NCBI GenBank assembly: GCA_964291465.2
Contig: OZ219937.1
Location: 124,001-188,000 of the forward strand
DNA from: JAGWBJ01 sp964291465
GTDB taxonomy: Bacteria; Chloroflexota; Dehalococcoidia; Lucifugimonadales; JAGWBF01
Direction: 5' to 3'
DNA: 64,000 bases
Below the pieces are notes generated by a model. That model was not told the DNA's origin. It ran no database searches and saw only the letters and a list, made by a program, of their open reading frames with translations. Positions 8,617 to 18,191 of the stretch are shown in pieces (within the stretch, counting starts at the first letter, position 1; each line of letters starts with the position of its first letter). The position numbers and the translations under genes are program-made.

Positions 8617-9603
8617 TCACACGCCCGGAGCGCCCGGACACCGGTTGATATTGTAGCACAGGGTCGCGTAGGCGATAAGCTTGTAGACGAGCTTCGCCGC
8701 CACGTAGGCCGACGCGGGCGGTCCCAGTTCGGGGCTCAGCTCGGTAACGTCGAACCCGACGATGCGCCGGGCCTCGCCCACGGCCCGCAGGAGCGCCGTG
8801 ACCTGGCCCCAGCTCATGCCCCCGGGCTCGGGAGTGCCCACGGCGGGGAGCACCGACGGGTCGAACACGTCCAGGTCCACGGTTATGTAAACGTCCCCGG
8901 CCAGGCGGTCCACGATATCGGACACGAGGTCCGGCCCCGAGCCGCCGCTCATCCATGTCCCAAGGGGAGGCCAGAAGGTCGCGGCGACCCCGCCATCCCT
9001 GGTAAAGCTCATCTCGGGCTCGCTGAGGCTTCGTACTCCCACCTGTACCACCGGGCACAGCTCGGCAATACGCCTGGCCACCGAGGCGTGACCCCATTTG
9101 GTGCCCATATACTCGTCGCGGAGGTCGGCGTGAGCGTCCAAGTACAGCACTGTCAGCCCCTGGTCGGAGCGGGGGTCTGGGTATCGGCGCACCAGGGCCT
9201 CCACGTGGCCCACGGTCAGGGAGTGCTCGCCCCCCAGCAATCCCACCAGCTTGCCCATGTCCAGGAACGGGGTGACGGCAGCCCGGACCCGGTCCAGCAT
9301 GGGGCGGGGGCCGTCCATGTGCGGCTCCAGGAAGGGCGCGGTGTGTATCCCCACGGCGGACACGTCCGCATCCAACTCGGGGTCGTAGTCCTCCAGGTGG
9401 TAGGATGCCTCGATAATGGCCCCGGGGCCATGGCGGGCGCCCGACCTGAAGGACGTGGTGCTATCGTAGGGGACTGGGAGCAGCACCACACGCGCGCCGT
9501 CCAGAGCGGCAGCCTCCCCATCGAGGCCCAGGAAGGAGAACGGGGTCCACACGGGAGTCGGGTCCCCACCATCCGGGGCGCCGGCGGACGGGTCGTGTGT
9601 CAC
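8617..9603 (-). CDS. speB: Agmatinase / ureohydrolase family protein
   Basis: This 328-residue manganese hydrolase releases urea from a guanidino compound. The metal-binding blocks are present in order: LLGGEHSLT, LYLDAHADLRDEY with WGHASV following, and TVDLDVFDPSVLPAVGTPEPGG. The start is GTG 9603. It lies 17 bases after speD in the same operon, so agmatine or N1-aminopropylagmatine (the route used where AdoMet decarboxylase and a ureohydrolase make spermidine) are the likely substrates. No aminopropyltransferase (speE) is in the window. An arginase or formimidoglutamase activity is less likely from context. Confidence 0.85.
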   Translation of the reverse strand: MTHDPSAGAPDGGDPTPVWTPFSFLGLDGEAAALDGARVVLLPVPYDSTTSFRSGARHGPGAIIEASYHLEDYDPELDADVSAVGIHTAPFLEPHMDGPRPMLDRVRAAVTPFLDMGKLVGLLGGEHSLTVGHVEALVRRYPDPRSDQGLTVLYLDAHADLRDEYMGTKWGHASVARRIAELCPVVQVGVRSLSEPEMSFTRDGGVAATFWPPLGTWMSGGSGPDLVSDIVDRLAGDVYITVDLDVFDPSVLPAVGTPEPGGMSWGQVTALLRAVGEARRIVGFDVTELSPELGPPASAYVAAKLVYKLIAYATLCYNINRCPGAPGV

Positions 9604-9620
9604 GGGAGGCGCCCCAGGCC

Positions 9621-10010
9621 CTAGTCAGCCGCCCTGGCGGAGGCCTCGACGGCCCGGTCCAGGTGCTCCAGCCCCCGGTCCAGGAGCCAAGTCCTGACCT
9701 CGGACAGGCCGAAGAGCTCTCTCACGTCCCCTATGACCCTGTCGCTGTCGAAGGACTTGCAGGAGAACACGTCGATATTGACGTAGCCCCTGTTGGGGAA
9801 GGTGTGAAAGCTGATGTGGCTCTCGGCGATGACCACAAACCCGGAGACGCCGTGGTCCTCCACCTTGGGTCCCCGGTACGTGAGGACCTGTGGCTCGCAC
9901 AGCTTGGTCATGTTCAGGGTCGGGGGGTACTCGTCGAGGAAGCGCTTGAGCCCCTGGGCATCCCACAGCTTGTCGGGGACGCCGCCGTATCCGTCTATGA
10001 GCAGGTGCAT
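9621..10010 (-). CDS. speD: S-adenosylmethionine decarboxylase proenzyme, prokaryotic type
   Basis: This 129-residue pyruvoyl enzyme makes decarboxylated AdoMet, the aminopropyl donor for spermidine. The self-cleavage motif VIAESHISFHTFP is present: cleavage falls between E63 and S64, and the serine becomes the pyruvoyl group. Size is normal for the class 1B short form. It is the first gene of a five-gene minus-strand operon (speD, speB, cysteine desulfurase, lipoprotein, polyprenol-kinase-like). A TATACC box lies about 16 bases upstream of the ATG, so the leader is probably short. Confidence 0.93.
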   Translation of the reverse strand: MHLLIDGYGGVPDKLWDAQGLKRFLDEYPPTLNMTKLCEPQVLTYRGPKVEDHGVSGFVVIAESHISFHTFPNRGYVNIDVFSCKSFDSDRVIGDVRELFGLSEVRTWLLDRGLEHLDRAVEASARAAD

Positions 10011-10279
10011 GCTTGTCTATTCCTGGTATAGCTTGGCCCGGCGACTCCCGGCACCGCGGCGACGGTTTCCCCACCGGACGATACGGCGCGGCCAACGATT
10101 ACGGTGCAATTCGGCCTCCGCACATCTTGGCAAAACCGGCATCATAGAATATCATCCACAGTGTCATCCGGAAGGGACCGTCGAACGTTCGTCAGGTTCG
10201 CAGGCCGGCTAACAAGTATACGGCTTTTCGGGCCGTTCGGCTACAGTAGGGTCACGCCGAGAGGAATGGGAACAGATAC
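10011..10279 (+). other. Intergenic region between divergent speD and the ABC transporter operon
   Basis: About 270 bases without a convincing gene. It should hold both divergent promoters: TATACC on the minus strand near 10027-10032 for speD, and GGCTACAGT near 10238-10246 on the plus strand for the ABC operon. The middle is locally less GC-rich. I see no clear palindrome. Confidence 0.5.
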
Positions 10280-11239
10280 ATGGCCGGAATGATCGAGGTC
10301 AACAAGCTCAGCAAGTGGTACGGGAACTACCCGGCGGTGGAGGACGTGAGCTTCGAGGTGAAGAAGGGAGAGATAGTGGGGTTCCTGGGCCCCAACGGTG
10401 CCGGGAAGACCACCACCATGCGCGTGATCACGGGGTTCATGCCCCCGACCAGCGGCACCGCCAAGGTAGCCGGACACGACGTGGTGAGGGAGTCCAGGGA
10501 GGCCAGGAAGTACATCGGCTACCTGCCGGAGACAGTCCCCCTGTACACCGACATGACCGTGCAGTCGTACCTGAACTTCATGGGTACGCTGCGGGGCATG
10601 AATCCGAAGCGCATGAGGACCCGTATCGATGAGGTGATAGATATCTGCCGCCTGGGGGACTACCGGAAGAGCCTCATCGGGAAGCTGTCCAAGGGGTTCC
10701 GGCAGAGGGTCGGCATCGCCCAGGCCACCCTCCACGAGCCCCAGGTGTTGGTGCTCGACGAGCCCACCATCGGCATAGACCCCATCCAGGTCGTTGAGAC
10801 CCGAAACCTGATAAAGGACGTAGGCCGGGAGCACACCATAATTCTCAGCACCCACATACTCCCCGAGGTCAGCATGGTGTGCGGTCGAGTGCTCATCATC
10901 CACGAGGGCCAGATCATCGCAGAGGACAGCCCTCGCAACCTGGCTGACCGCCTGCAGGGCGTGGAGAGGGTCCAGGCTGAGATACGAGGGCCTGAAGAGC
11001 AGGTGACCAAGGCCCTGAACGACATCCGGGGCGTAGTGAGCGTGTCGGTCCTGGCCGACGGGGACCGCACCGTCTACACCGTGGAGGCCAAGCGCGGCCT
11101 GGACCTGAGGAGCACCATCTCCAGGATGGTGGTCAGCAACGGCTGGGCGCTGCTGACCATCCAGCTCGTCGGGATGAGTCTCGAGGAGATATTTCTCCAG
11201 CTGACCACCAGCGAAGAGACCCCGGCAGAGAGCCGCTGA
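10280..11239 (+). CDS. ABC transporter ATP-binding protein, GldA/NosF type
   Basis: A 319-residue ATPase energizing an ABC-2 exporter. Walker A is GPNGAGKT (about residues 37-44), the signature is LSKGFRQRVGIAQA, Walker B with the catalytic Glu is VLVLDEPTIGID, and the H-loop is STHILPE. A C-terminal extension of about 90 residues is typical of the GldA/CcmA/NatA exporters. The stop codon overlaps the ATG of the permease by one base, so translation is coupled. With the following permease, GldG-like and DUF4340 genes it forms the common four-gene Gld-like exporter cassette, found widely in bacteria that do not glide. Confidence 0.88.
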   Translation: MAGMIEVNKLSKWYGNYPAVEDVSFEVKKGEIVGFLGPNGAGKTTTMRVITGFMPPTSGTAKVAGHDVVRESREARKYIGYLPETVPLYTDMTVQSYLNFMGTLRGMNPKRMRTRIDEVIDICRLGDYRKSLIGKLSKGFRQRVGIAQATLHEPQVLVLDEPTIGIDPIQVVETRNLIKDVGREHTIILSTHILPEVSMVCGRVLIIHEGQIIAEDSPRNLADRLQGVERVQAEIRGPEEQVTKALNDIRGVVSVSVLADGDRTVYTVEAKRGLDLRSTISRMVVSNGWALLTIQLVGMSLEEIFLQLTTSEETPAESR

Positions 11240-11997
11240 TGAGAGCCCCGGCAGCCGTAAAGGACATCCAGTCCCTCCTGAGCATGAGGGGCGCCGCCGC
11301 TATAGCGATCAAGGAGGTCCAGACCTACTTCACCAGCCCCATGGGCTACATCGTGGCCATGGTCTACCTGGCCGCCAGCGGCTTCTGGTTTGGGCTCAGC
11401 ATCAGCGGGCTCTTTCCCGAGGCCAGTCCCGAGGGGTACATACGCAACACCCCCTTCCTGCTAATCCTGCTGGCCCCGGCCATGACGATGCGGCTCCTGG
11501 CCGAGGAGCAGAAGCTGGGGACCATCGAGCTTCTGCTGACCTCCCCCGTCCGGGACTGGGAGGTGGTGCTAGGCAAGTTCGCCGCCAGCTTCGTGTTCTT
11601 CGTGGCGACCATGAGCCTGACCCTGTACTACGTGGTGCTCCTGTACGCCTTCGGAGACCCCGACTCCGGCCCGGTCTGGAGCGGGTACCTGGGGTTGATC
11701 CTGTACGGGTCCACGGCCCTCTCCATCGGCCTGCTGGCCTCTTCCCTCACCAACAACCAGATAGTGTCCCTGGTGGTGGGGCTGGGCATACTGCTGGTCC
11801 TCACCCTGATCGAGCAGGCGTCCAGGCTTCTGGACGGAGTGTGGGCGACCCTCCTCTCGCAGATAGGCCTGACCACCCACCTGGAGGACTTCTACCGGGG
11901 CGTGATCGACACCACCCACATCGTCTACTACATCACCTTTACGATGGTCTTCTTGTTCCTTACCGTACGGTCGCTGGAGACCCGTCGATGGAGATGA
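11239..11997 (+). CDS. ABC-2 type permease, GldF-like
   Basis: A 252-residue membrane protein with about six transmembrane segments and the family motif RLLAEEQKLGTIELLLTSPV (about residues 79-98) preceded by APAMTMR. It pairs with the upstream ATPase by a one-base start-stop overlap. Its N-terminal AIKEVQTYFTSPMGYIV is characteristic of GldF/NosY-type permeases. The exported substrate is unknown; partners with GldG and DUF4340 domains suggest an envelope function. Confidence 0.85.
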   Translation: MRAPAAVKDIQSLLSMRGAAAIAIKEVQTYFTSPMGYIVAMVYLAASGFWFGLSISGLFPEASPEGYIRNTPFLLILLAPAMTMRLLAEEQKLGTIELLLTSPVRDWEVVLGKFAASFVFFVATMSLTLYYVVLLYAFGDPDSGPVWSGYLGLILYGSTALSIGLLASSLTNNQIVSLVVGLGILLVLTLIEQASRLLDGVWATLLSQIGLTTHLEDFYRGVIDTTHIVYYITFTMVFLFLTVRSLETRRWR

Positions 11998-12011
11998 TTC
12001 CTCGCCCGTGG

Positions 12012-12056
12012 CTCGGAATGACATGTTGGTGCGAGTCTCGGATTGACATGTTAGTG
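12012..12056 (+). repeat. Short direct repeat, two copies
   Basis: Two 20-base copies, CTCGGAATGACATGTTGGTG (12012-12031) and CTCGGATTGACATGTTAGTG (12037-12056), differ at two positions with a period of 25. They fill the gap between the permease and the GldG-like gene, immediately before its ribosome site, and could be a dispersed repeat remnant or a regulator site. Confidence 0.6.
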
Positions 12057-12067
12057 GGAGGCAGAGG

Positions 12068-14026
12068 TTGAGCCAGGACCCCAGGGACAACGGCGGGACG
12101 GAGGACAGCGACGTCCAGCCTGAAAATGGGCAGCCGGAGAACGGGCAGCCCCGGGACGGGCAACCGGAGGACGGGCAGGACGAAAATGGGCAGCCCCAAG
12201 ACCCCCGCAGCTACCCCGCACCCGAAGAACCCGTAGACGAGGAGCTCTCCGGGACCCTGTTCGGGAGTGTCCAGGGGGTCGCGGCGACCCTGGGCGGCCT
12301 CAGCACGACTTTCGCGGCAGTCGGCGTGTTCGCCATCGTCGTCGGCGTAGTGCTGCTGATATTCCTGGCCGACCTGCGATTCTACGGGTACATCGTCCTG
12401 ATCGCCGGGGGCGCGGCGTTGCTGCTGGCGATGCTCATCTCCTTCCAGGCGGTCGTCGAGGGCATCACCAGCAGGCGAGGAAGATACGGCACCAATACCG
12501 CCCTGATGATACTGGCCTTCGTCGGCATTGCCGCCATCGTCAACTTCCTGGCCTTCGAGAACTCCGCCAGGGTCGACGTGACTGCGTCCAAGCAGTTCAG
12601 CCTGGCGCCTAGGACCCTGAGCCTCCTGGAAAGCCTGGACAAGGACGTGGAGGCCAAGGTCTTCTTCGTACCAGGGCGCAACGTCCAAGAGGAGCTGGCC
12701 CTGCAGGCCCTCATAGCCCAGACGGAGGACTTCCTGCGGGAGTTCGAGGCGCGTTCGGGCAGGTTCGAGTACGAGTTCATAGACCCGGTGGTGGAGCCCC
12801 TCACCGCCAACGAGTATGGTGCCACCAGCTTCCCCGTGTTGGTCCTGGAGGAGCTGGAGTCGGGGAGGCGGCACCAGCTTACACCCACCTTCGCCCTGGA
12901 GCAGGACCTGGTGACGGCCCTTCTCATCGTGACGGGACAGGAGCAGAAGCAGGTCTATTTCCTGTCCGGCCACGGAGAGTCCGACCCATCCAACGAGCAG
13001 CGGGACACCGAGGGGTACGGCCTGGCCAGGCGGGGCATCGAGAACGAGAACTACGCGGTTTCCACCCTGAACCTGAGCTTTGCAGACGACAGGCAGGTGT
13101 TGGAGCAGGCCGCCGGGGCCGCCCAGCAGGCCGGGGAAGGCGAGGACGAGAGTCCATCGGCCCCCGTCAGCATGCTGGTGATCGCGGCGCCCAAGACCAA
13201 CCTTCCCGACGAGGAGGCGGAGTTCCTCCACCAGTACCTGAAGTCCGGCGGCGGCATGATGTTCCTGGGAGACCCGGACACACCCCCCAGCTTCAGGGAC
13301 TTCCTGGCGAGCTGGGGCGTGGTCCTGGGCGACGGGCACATCGTGGACCAGCAGCGCAACACGGGACAGAACGAGATCGCGGTCCTGGCCCGTGACCAGT
13401 ACATCAACCTCCTTCCCGACCCCGACCTGGACCGCATCCTGGCCGTCGGACAGGTCACCGGGCTTCTGGACACCACCTACTACCCGGGCGTGACCTCCGT
13501 GGGCCCCGCGGAGGAGGGCGCCTTGTTCTTCCCCGACATCCTTATGGAGCAGCCGGAGGAGGACGAGGAGGAGAGGACGCCCACCGTCTTCGGGACGGCG
13601 TTGGGGTTCACCTCCCCCGATAGCTGGCTGATCAAGGAGCCCACCCGGAACGAGCCCGACGAGAGCGCCGGCGACGTGCGGGACGTATACTATCCCGGCG
13701 TGGTCGTCCGGGCGGTGGGACGGGTGGACGAGCCGCCGCCGGAGAACGTCGTCAGCGCGAGAACGGCGTCGCTGGTGGTGTTCGGCGACTCGGACTTCGC
13801 CAGCAACCGGCATTTCGACGGCTTCGACAACAAGGACCTGTTCCTCAACTCGGTCAACTGGCTGGTGGGGGACACCCCGCTGGCCAGCATCCGGCCCAAG
13901 TCGTCGCCTTTCCGGCCGCTGGTCCTCACCAGGAACGAGTTCAACTTCATGAGGTACTCCAGCTGGCTGCTGCTGCCGATCCTGATGGCGGTCTCAGGGG
14001 CTTTCGTGTGGTACCGGAGACGCTAG
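12068..14026 (+). CDS. GldG-like ABC transporter auxiliary protein
   Basis: A 652-residue protein of the family of ABC-associated gliding-motility auxiliary proteins. After a cytoplasmic low-complexity head built on the repeat ENGQP (residues about 18-44) come three membrane segments near 70-165, a large extracytoplasmic domain (VDVTASKQFSLAPRTLSLLESL, then the SGHGESDPS block) and a C-terminal membrane helix ending in WYRRR. The start is TTG 12068, chosen because GGGAGGCAGAGG precedes it. It follows the ATPase and permease and precedes the DUF4340 protein. The acidic Gln/Asn-rich head is unusual for the family. Confidence 0.8.
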   Translation: MSQDPRDNGGTEDSDVQPENGQPENGQPRDGQPEDGQDENGQPQDPRSYPAPEEPVDEELSGTLFGSVQGVAATLGGLSTTFAAVGVFAIVVGVVLLIFLADLRFYGYIVLIAGGAALLLAMLISFQAVVEGITSRRGRYGTNTALMILAFVGIAAIVNFLAFENSARVDVTASKQFSLAPRTLSLLESLDKDVEAKVFFVPGRNVQEELALQALIAQTEDFLREFEARSGRFEYEFIDPVVEPLTANEYGATSFPVLVLEELESGRRHQLTPTFALEQDLVTALLIVTGQEQKQVYFLSGHGESDPSNEQRDTEGYGLARRGIENENYAVSTLNLSFADDRQVLEQAAGAAQQAGEGEDESPSAPVSMLVIAAPKTNLPDEEAEFLHQYLKSGGGMMFLGDPDTPPSFRDFLASWGVVLGDGHIVDQQRNTGQNEIAVLARDQYINLLPDPDLDRILAVGQVTGLLDTTYYPGVTSVGPAEEGALFFPDILMEQPEEDEEERTPTVFGTALGFTSPDSWLIKEPTRNEPDESAGDVRDVYYPGVVVRAVGRVDEPPPENVVSARTASLVVFGDSDFASNRHFDGFDNKDLFLNSVNWLVGDTPLASIRPKSSPFRPLVLTRNEFNFMRYSSWLLLPILMAVSGAFVWYRRR

Positions 14027-14056
14027 CGGCGGACACCTGGTAATCCGGTTGATTCC

Positions 14057-15019
14057 ATGAACGTAAGACTCTCCATACTTCTGGTAGTGGTCCTGATACT
14101 CATCGGGGGCTCCGTGGGGATCACCTACGGCCTCCGGGACAAGGAGCCCGAGGAGCAAGACCCCTGGCTGTTCAAGGTGGACTTTCAGGACATCCAGGCG
14201 ATACGCGTCGCCCACGCGGGAGAGGAGATCGCCTTCGCCAGCGAGGACGGGGAGAAGTGGGTCATAAAGGACGGCCAGGACACACCTGTCTTCCAAGAGA
14301 AGTGGAGCGGAATTCCCTTCCTGCTCAGCGGGCCCCGGTGCGACAGGGCCGTTTCCGAGACCATCGAAGACCCGGCCATCTACGGCCTGGACGACCCCCA
14401 GACCACGGTGCAGCTCACCATCAAGGGCGGACAGCTCCTGGTCTTCCACCTGGGCAACCCGACGCCCGACGGCGAAGCGTGGTACGCGCGCCTGGAGAAC
14501 GACACCCGGTTGTGCTCGCTGGCCGCGGTGTGGGGCGAGGTGGTCTCCGGCCTGGTGCTGGAGCCCCCGGTCCCGCCCGACCTGGGAGACCTGAACGTTA
14601 CCGCCGAGGACATCGTCCGGATCGGCATCGACCACGGCCCGGACCGGATGGAGTACAAGGTCCTCGACGGCCAGTGGGTCATCCTGGACGGCAAGAACAC
14701 CCCGGTGTTCGAGGATACCTGGCCCGGGCCGGAGCTGCTGCTGGAGGGGCTCGAGGGGACCCGGATCCTGGCCACCTACGTGGACGACCCCGGAGTGTAC
14801 GGCTTCCTGGAGCCGACGACGCGGGTGCAGATGCTCAACAAGGACGACGACGTCATCGAGTACCTGCTGGGGGAGCCGGTCCCCAACGAGGACGCCGTCT
14901 ATGCCTACCTGCTGGGGTCGGAGAGCCTCTACTCGGTGCCCGCCGACTGGGCCTCCTCCCTGGCCGAGCTGGTCACGTCGCCGCCGTTCCCTCCCGGCAC
15001 CGGCTGGCCCGACTCCTAG
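14057..15019 (+). CDS. DUF4340 domain protein, membrane-anchored, two-repeat
   Basis: A 320-residue protein with one N-terminal signal anchor (LSILLVVVLILIGGSVGITYG) and an extracytoplasmic part made of two similar halves. The sequence around YGLDDPQTTVQLTIKGG and VLEPPVPP (about residues 113-178) recurs as YGFLEPTTRVQMLNKDD and VTSPPFPP (about 250-313), which shows an internal duplication. It is the last gene of the exporter cassette; GldG-like plus DUF4340 is a recurrent pairing. Its molecular role is unknown. A weak GCGCC/GGCGC hairpin follows the stop. Confidence 0.75.
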   Translation: MNVRLSILLVVVLILIGGSVGITYGLRDKEPEEQDPWLFKVDFQDIQAIRVAHAGEEIAFASEDGEKWVIKDGQDTPVFQEKWSGIPFLLSGPRCDRAVSETIEDPAIYGLDDPQTTVQLTIKGGQLLVFHLGNPTPDGEAWYARLENDTRLCSLAAVWGEVVSGLVLEPPVPPDLGDLNVTAEDIVRIGIDHGPDRMEYKVLDGQWVILDGKNTPVFEDTWPGPELLLEGLEGTRILATYVDDPGVYGFLEPTTRVQMLNKDDDVIEYLLGEPVPNEDAVYAYLLGSESLYSVPADWASSLAELVTSPPFPPGTGWPDS

Positions 15020-15042
15020 CCGCGCCATCGCCATGCGGCGCG

Positions 15043-15071
15043 TTGAACTGGCGGGGCGGGCGCGCTATACT
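15043..15071 (+). promoter_or_regulatory. Sigma-70-type promoter of cinA
   Basis: TTGAAC (15043-15048), a 17-base spacer and TATACT (15066-15071) match the housekeeping consensus. The predicted start near 15078 leaves a leader of about 55 bases before the cinA ATG. Confidence 0.65.
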
Positions 15072-15131
15072 GCGATGCGTGCCGCAGCCGGCCAGGAGCT
15101 CGGCGGCATGATCCTTACGGGAATCCGATAA

Positions 15132-16370
15132 ATGAAAGCCGAGATTGTCTCCATCGGCACCGAGCTGCTGATGGGAGAGATAACGGACACCAACGCCTCC
15201 TTCATCGCCTCCCGGCTGCCCCCGCTGGGCATCGAGCTCCAGTTCGTGTCCCAGGTGGGAGACGAGTTGGACGTGCTCGTCGAGACCTTCAAGCGGGGGC
15301 TTTCACGGTCGGACATCATCTTCACCACCGGCGGCCTCGGCCCCACCCAGGACGACCTGACCCGCGAGGCAGTGGCCAAGACCTTCGGGGAGGAGATGAC
15401 CGTCCAGGCAGACCTGCTCGAGCACCTGGAAGAGGGGTTCCGACGCAGGGGCATGCCCATGCCCCCGACCAACATAAAGCAGGCGACGCTGATCCCCTCG
15501 GCCGTCTCCCTCCCCAACGCCCGGGGCACCGCGCCCGGGTGGTGGGCCGCCGGGAACGACGGCACCATCATATGCATGCCCGGTCCCCCCGGGGAGCTGC
15601 GCGGCATCTGGGAGGAGGAGGTCCTGCCCAGACTACGGAGGGAGGCCCGGGGCGAGGTCATCGTGAGCCGGAACATCAAGACCTCGGGGGTCTCCGAGGG
15701 CGGGCTGGACGAGATGGTGGCCGAGTACCTGGGCCGGGACAACCCATACCTGGGGCTGTACTCCAAGTCCGACGGCATCCACCTGCGCATCATCGCAAGG
15801 GCATCCACCGAAGACGAGGCCTGGGGCCTGATCGCTCCCGTGGAGGAGGGCCTGACCTCCATCGTGGGTCCCTACATCTGGGGCTACGACGACGAGACCC
15901 CCGAGCGGTCGGCGGGCCTCCTCCTGGCCCGGAAGAAGCTGACCCTGGCCACGATGGAGTCGTGCACCGGGGGCCTGCTAGCCAGCAACATTACCGAGGA
16001 GCCCCTGAGCGACGGCTACTACAACGGGGGGATGGTGCTTCACTCCGACGACCCCTCAGCATGGCTGGAGGTGGGAATCCCCCGGGAGGTCGTCGAGGGC
16101 TACGGGGTCTACAGCGAGCAGGCCGCCCAGGCGATGGCCCAGGCGGCCAGGACCAGGATGAGGGCCGACATCGGTCTGGGACTGACGGGCCTGGCGGGCG
16201 CCGACTCCATAGACGAGAACACCCCTGCCGGAGCCATCCACATCGCCATCGCCGCGGAAGACGGGGTCAGCTACTTCCCCAGCCGGCTGCCCCCGCGGCG
16301 CCAGGTGGTCAAACGCCGCGCCGCCTCCACCGCCCTCATCGAGCTGCGGCGCTTCCTCAACGCGCTCTAG
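15132..16370 (+). CDS. cinA: CinA-like protein (molybdopterin-binding domain plus PncC-like domain)
   Basis: A 412-residue two-domain protein. The N-terminal MoCF_biosynth/pyrophosphatase-like domain is clear: EIVSIGTELLMGEITDTNA, TTGGLGPTQDDLTREAV and CMPGPPGELRGIW. The C-terminal domain resembles nicotinamide mononucleotide deamidase (ESCTGGLLASNITE), but the usual Tyr-Ser-Asn-x-x-Lys stretch reads HSDDPSAW and TGIAGPxGG reads TGLAGADSI. NMN deamidase activity is therefore doubtful, though the serine remains. CinA proteins recycle damaged pyridine and ADP-ribose nucleotides. It has its own promoter and is monocistronic or nearly so, facing phoU. Confidence 0.88.
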   Translation: MKAEIVSIGTELLMGEITDTNASFIASRLPPLGIELQFVSQVGDELDVLVETFKRGLSRSDIIFTTGGLGPTQDDLTREAVAKTFGEEMTVQADLLEHLEEGFRRRGMPMPPTNIKQATLIPSAVSLPNARGTAPGWWAAGNDGTIICMPGPPGELRGIWEEEVLPRLRREARGEVIVSRNIKTSGVSEGGLDEMVAEYLGRDNPYLGLYSKSDGIHLRIIARASTEDEAWGLIAPVEEGLTSIVGPYIWGYDDETPERSAGLLLARKKLTLATMESCTGGLLASNITEEPLSDGYYNGGMVLHSDDPSAWLEVGIPREVVEGYGVYSEQAAQAMAQAARTRMRADIGLGLTGLAGADSIDENTPAGAIHIAIAAEDGVSYFPSRLPPRRQVVKRRAASTALIELRRFLNAL

Positions 16371-16394
16371 CTGCGCCCCTCGGCTGCCGCGGAC

Positions 16395-17063
16395 CTAGTA
16401 CTTGGAGACGTTGATCTCCTCCATCTTGCCCGTTACCAGGTAGACGACCCTCTCGGCGATGTTGGTCGCCCGGTCGGCGATGCGCTCTACGTCGTGGGCC
16501 ACCCACAGCAGATACGTCGCCCGCTGGATGACCTTGGGGTCCTCGATCATGAAGAGGAGCAGCTCCCGGTACACCTGGTCGTACAGGGCGTCGACGTCGT
16601 CGTCCTGGCTGCAGACCTGGAGGGCCGTGACCGTGTCCCGGTTCACCAGGGCGTCCAGGCTGCGGTGCAGCATGGCGGTCGCCTTTTCGGCCATGCGAGG
16701 TATGTCGATCAGCGGCTTGAGGGTCGGCTGGTTGCCCATGAGCAGGCTGATCCTGGCGATGCCCTCGGCGTAGTCGCCCATGCGCTCCAGCTCCACGATG
16801 ACGTGGAGTATGGTCACCACCGCGCGCAGGTCGCCCGCCATGGGCTGCTGGGTGGCGATTATGTCGATGCACTTCTCCTCGATTTCGAAGCGCTTACTGT
16901 CGATGAAGTCGTCCTCGCGGACGACCTGCTCCGAGGCCTCCAGGTCCCTCCTTGAGAGGGCGTCCAAGGCGCGGGCTATGGACTTCTCCACCATGCCGCC
17001 CAGCACCACCACGTCGTCTTCGAGCATCTTGAGCTGCAGGTCCAGTCCCGCTCTCACTCGCAT
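16395..17063 (-). CDS. phoU: Phosphate transport system regulator PhoU
   Basis: A 222-residue all-helical protein with the duplicated PhoU fold. Metal-binding type motifs appear twice: VVREDDFID with LERMGDYAEGIARI, and DDDVDALYD with DVERIADRATNIAE. PhoU represses the phosphate regulon by linking the PstB transporter to the PhoR kinase. ATG 17063 is favoured over the longer open frame because GGAAGGGGG precedes it and the family begins at this point. It lies directly downstream of pstB and is probably co-transcribed. Confidence 0.93.
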   Translation of the reverse strand: MRVRAGLDLQLKMLEDDVVVLGGMVEKSIARALDALSRRDLEASEQVVREDDFIDSKRFEIEEKCIDIIATQQPMAGDLRAVVTILHVIVELERMGDYAEGIARISLLMGNQPTLKPLIDIPRMAEKATAMLHRSLDALVNRDTVTALQVCSQDDDVDALYDQVYRELLLFMIEDPKVIQRATYLLWVAHDVERIADRATNIAERVVYLVTGKMEEINVSKY

Positions 17064-17099
17064 TTGGGCCCCCTTCCGCCGCTGGGCGGCGTCCTCCAA

Positions 17100-17936
<837 letters not shown>

Positions 17937-17983
17937 GGCAAGCACCTCCCCTATCTGCCTGTAGCTCCCAACTACCGGCACTA

Positions 17984-17992
17984 ATCATAGCA
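17984..17992 (-). promoter_or_regulatory. Extended -10 promoter of pstB-phoU
   Basis: On the minus strand TGC is followed by TATGAT. The predicted transcription start near 17978 leaves about 40 bases before the TTG start. I saw no phosphate-box-like direct repeats around it. Confidence 0.5.
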
Positions 17993-18080
17993 GCCCCCGG
18001 GTCCCCGTACTAGCCCAGGGACCGGGCAGACTGACCCCACACATGAGGATATAATGGAGTGAGGGGGCGATGGGGCACCC

Positions 18081-18152
18081 CGGCATCCCCTGTGACCCGG
18101 CATCTCCTGTGACCCGGCATCCCCTGTGACCCGGCATCCCCTGTGACCCGAG
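18081..18152 (+). repeat. 18-bp tandem repeat, four copies
   Basis: Four head-to-tail copies of CGGCATCCCCTGTGACCC; the second copy has one T for C. The array lies between pstB and the divergent LLM oxidoreductase gene, ending about 40 bases before its ATG, and is followed by two looser copies of a GAGATCC(T/C)ATG motif. It is a candidate variable-number repeat. Confidence 0.9.
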
Positions 18153-18191
18153 ATCCTATGGGGGCCCGAGATCCCATGGAAGGTGGGAGGC

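Noticed and set aside
11960..13813. Long minus-strand frame opposite the GldG-like gene
   Set aside because: Composition is that of an antisense shadow and the plus-strand gene is well supported.
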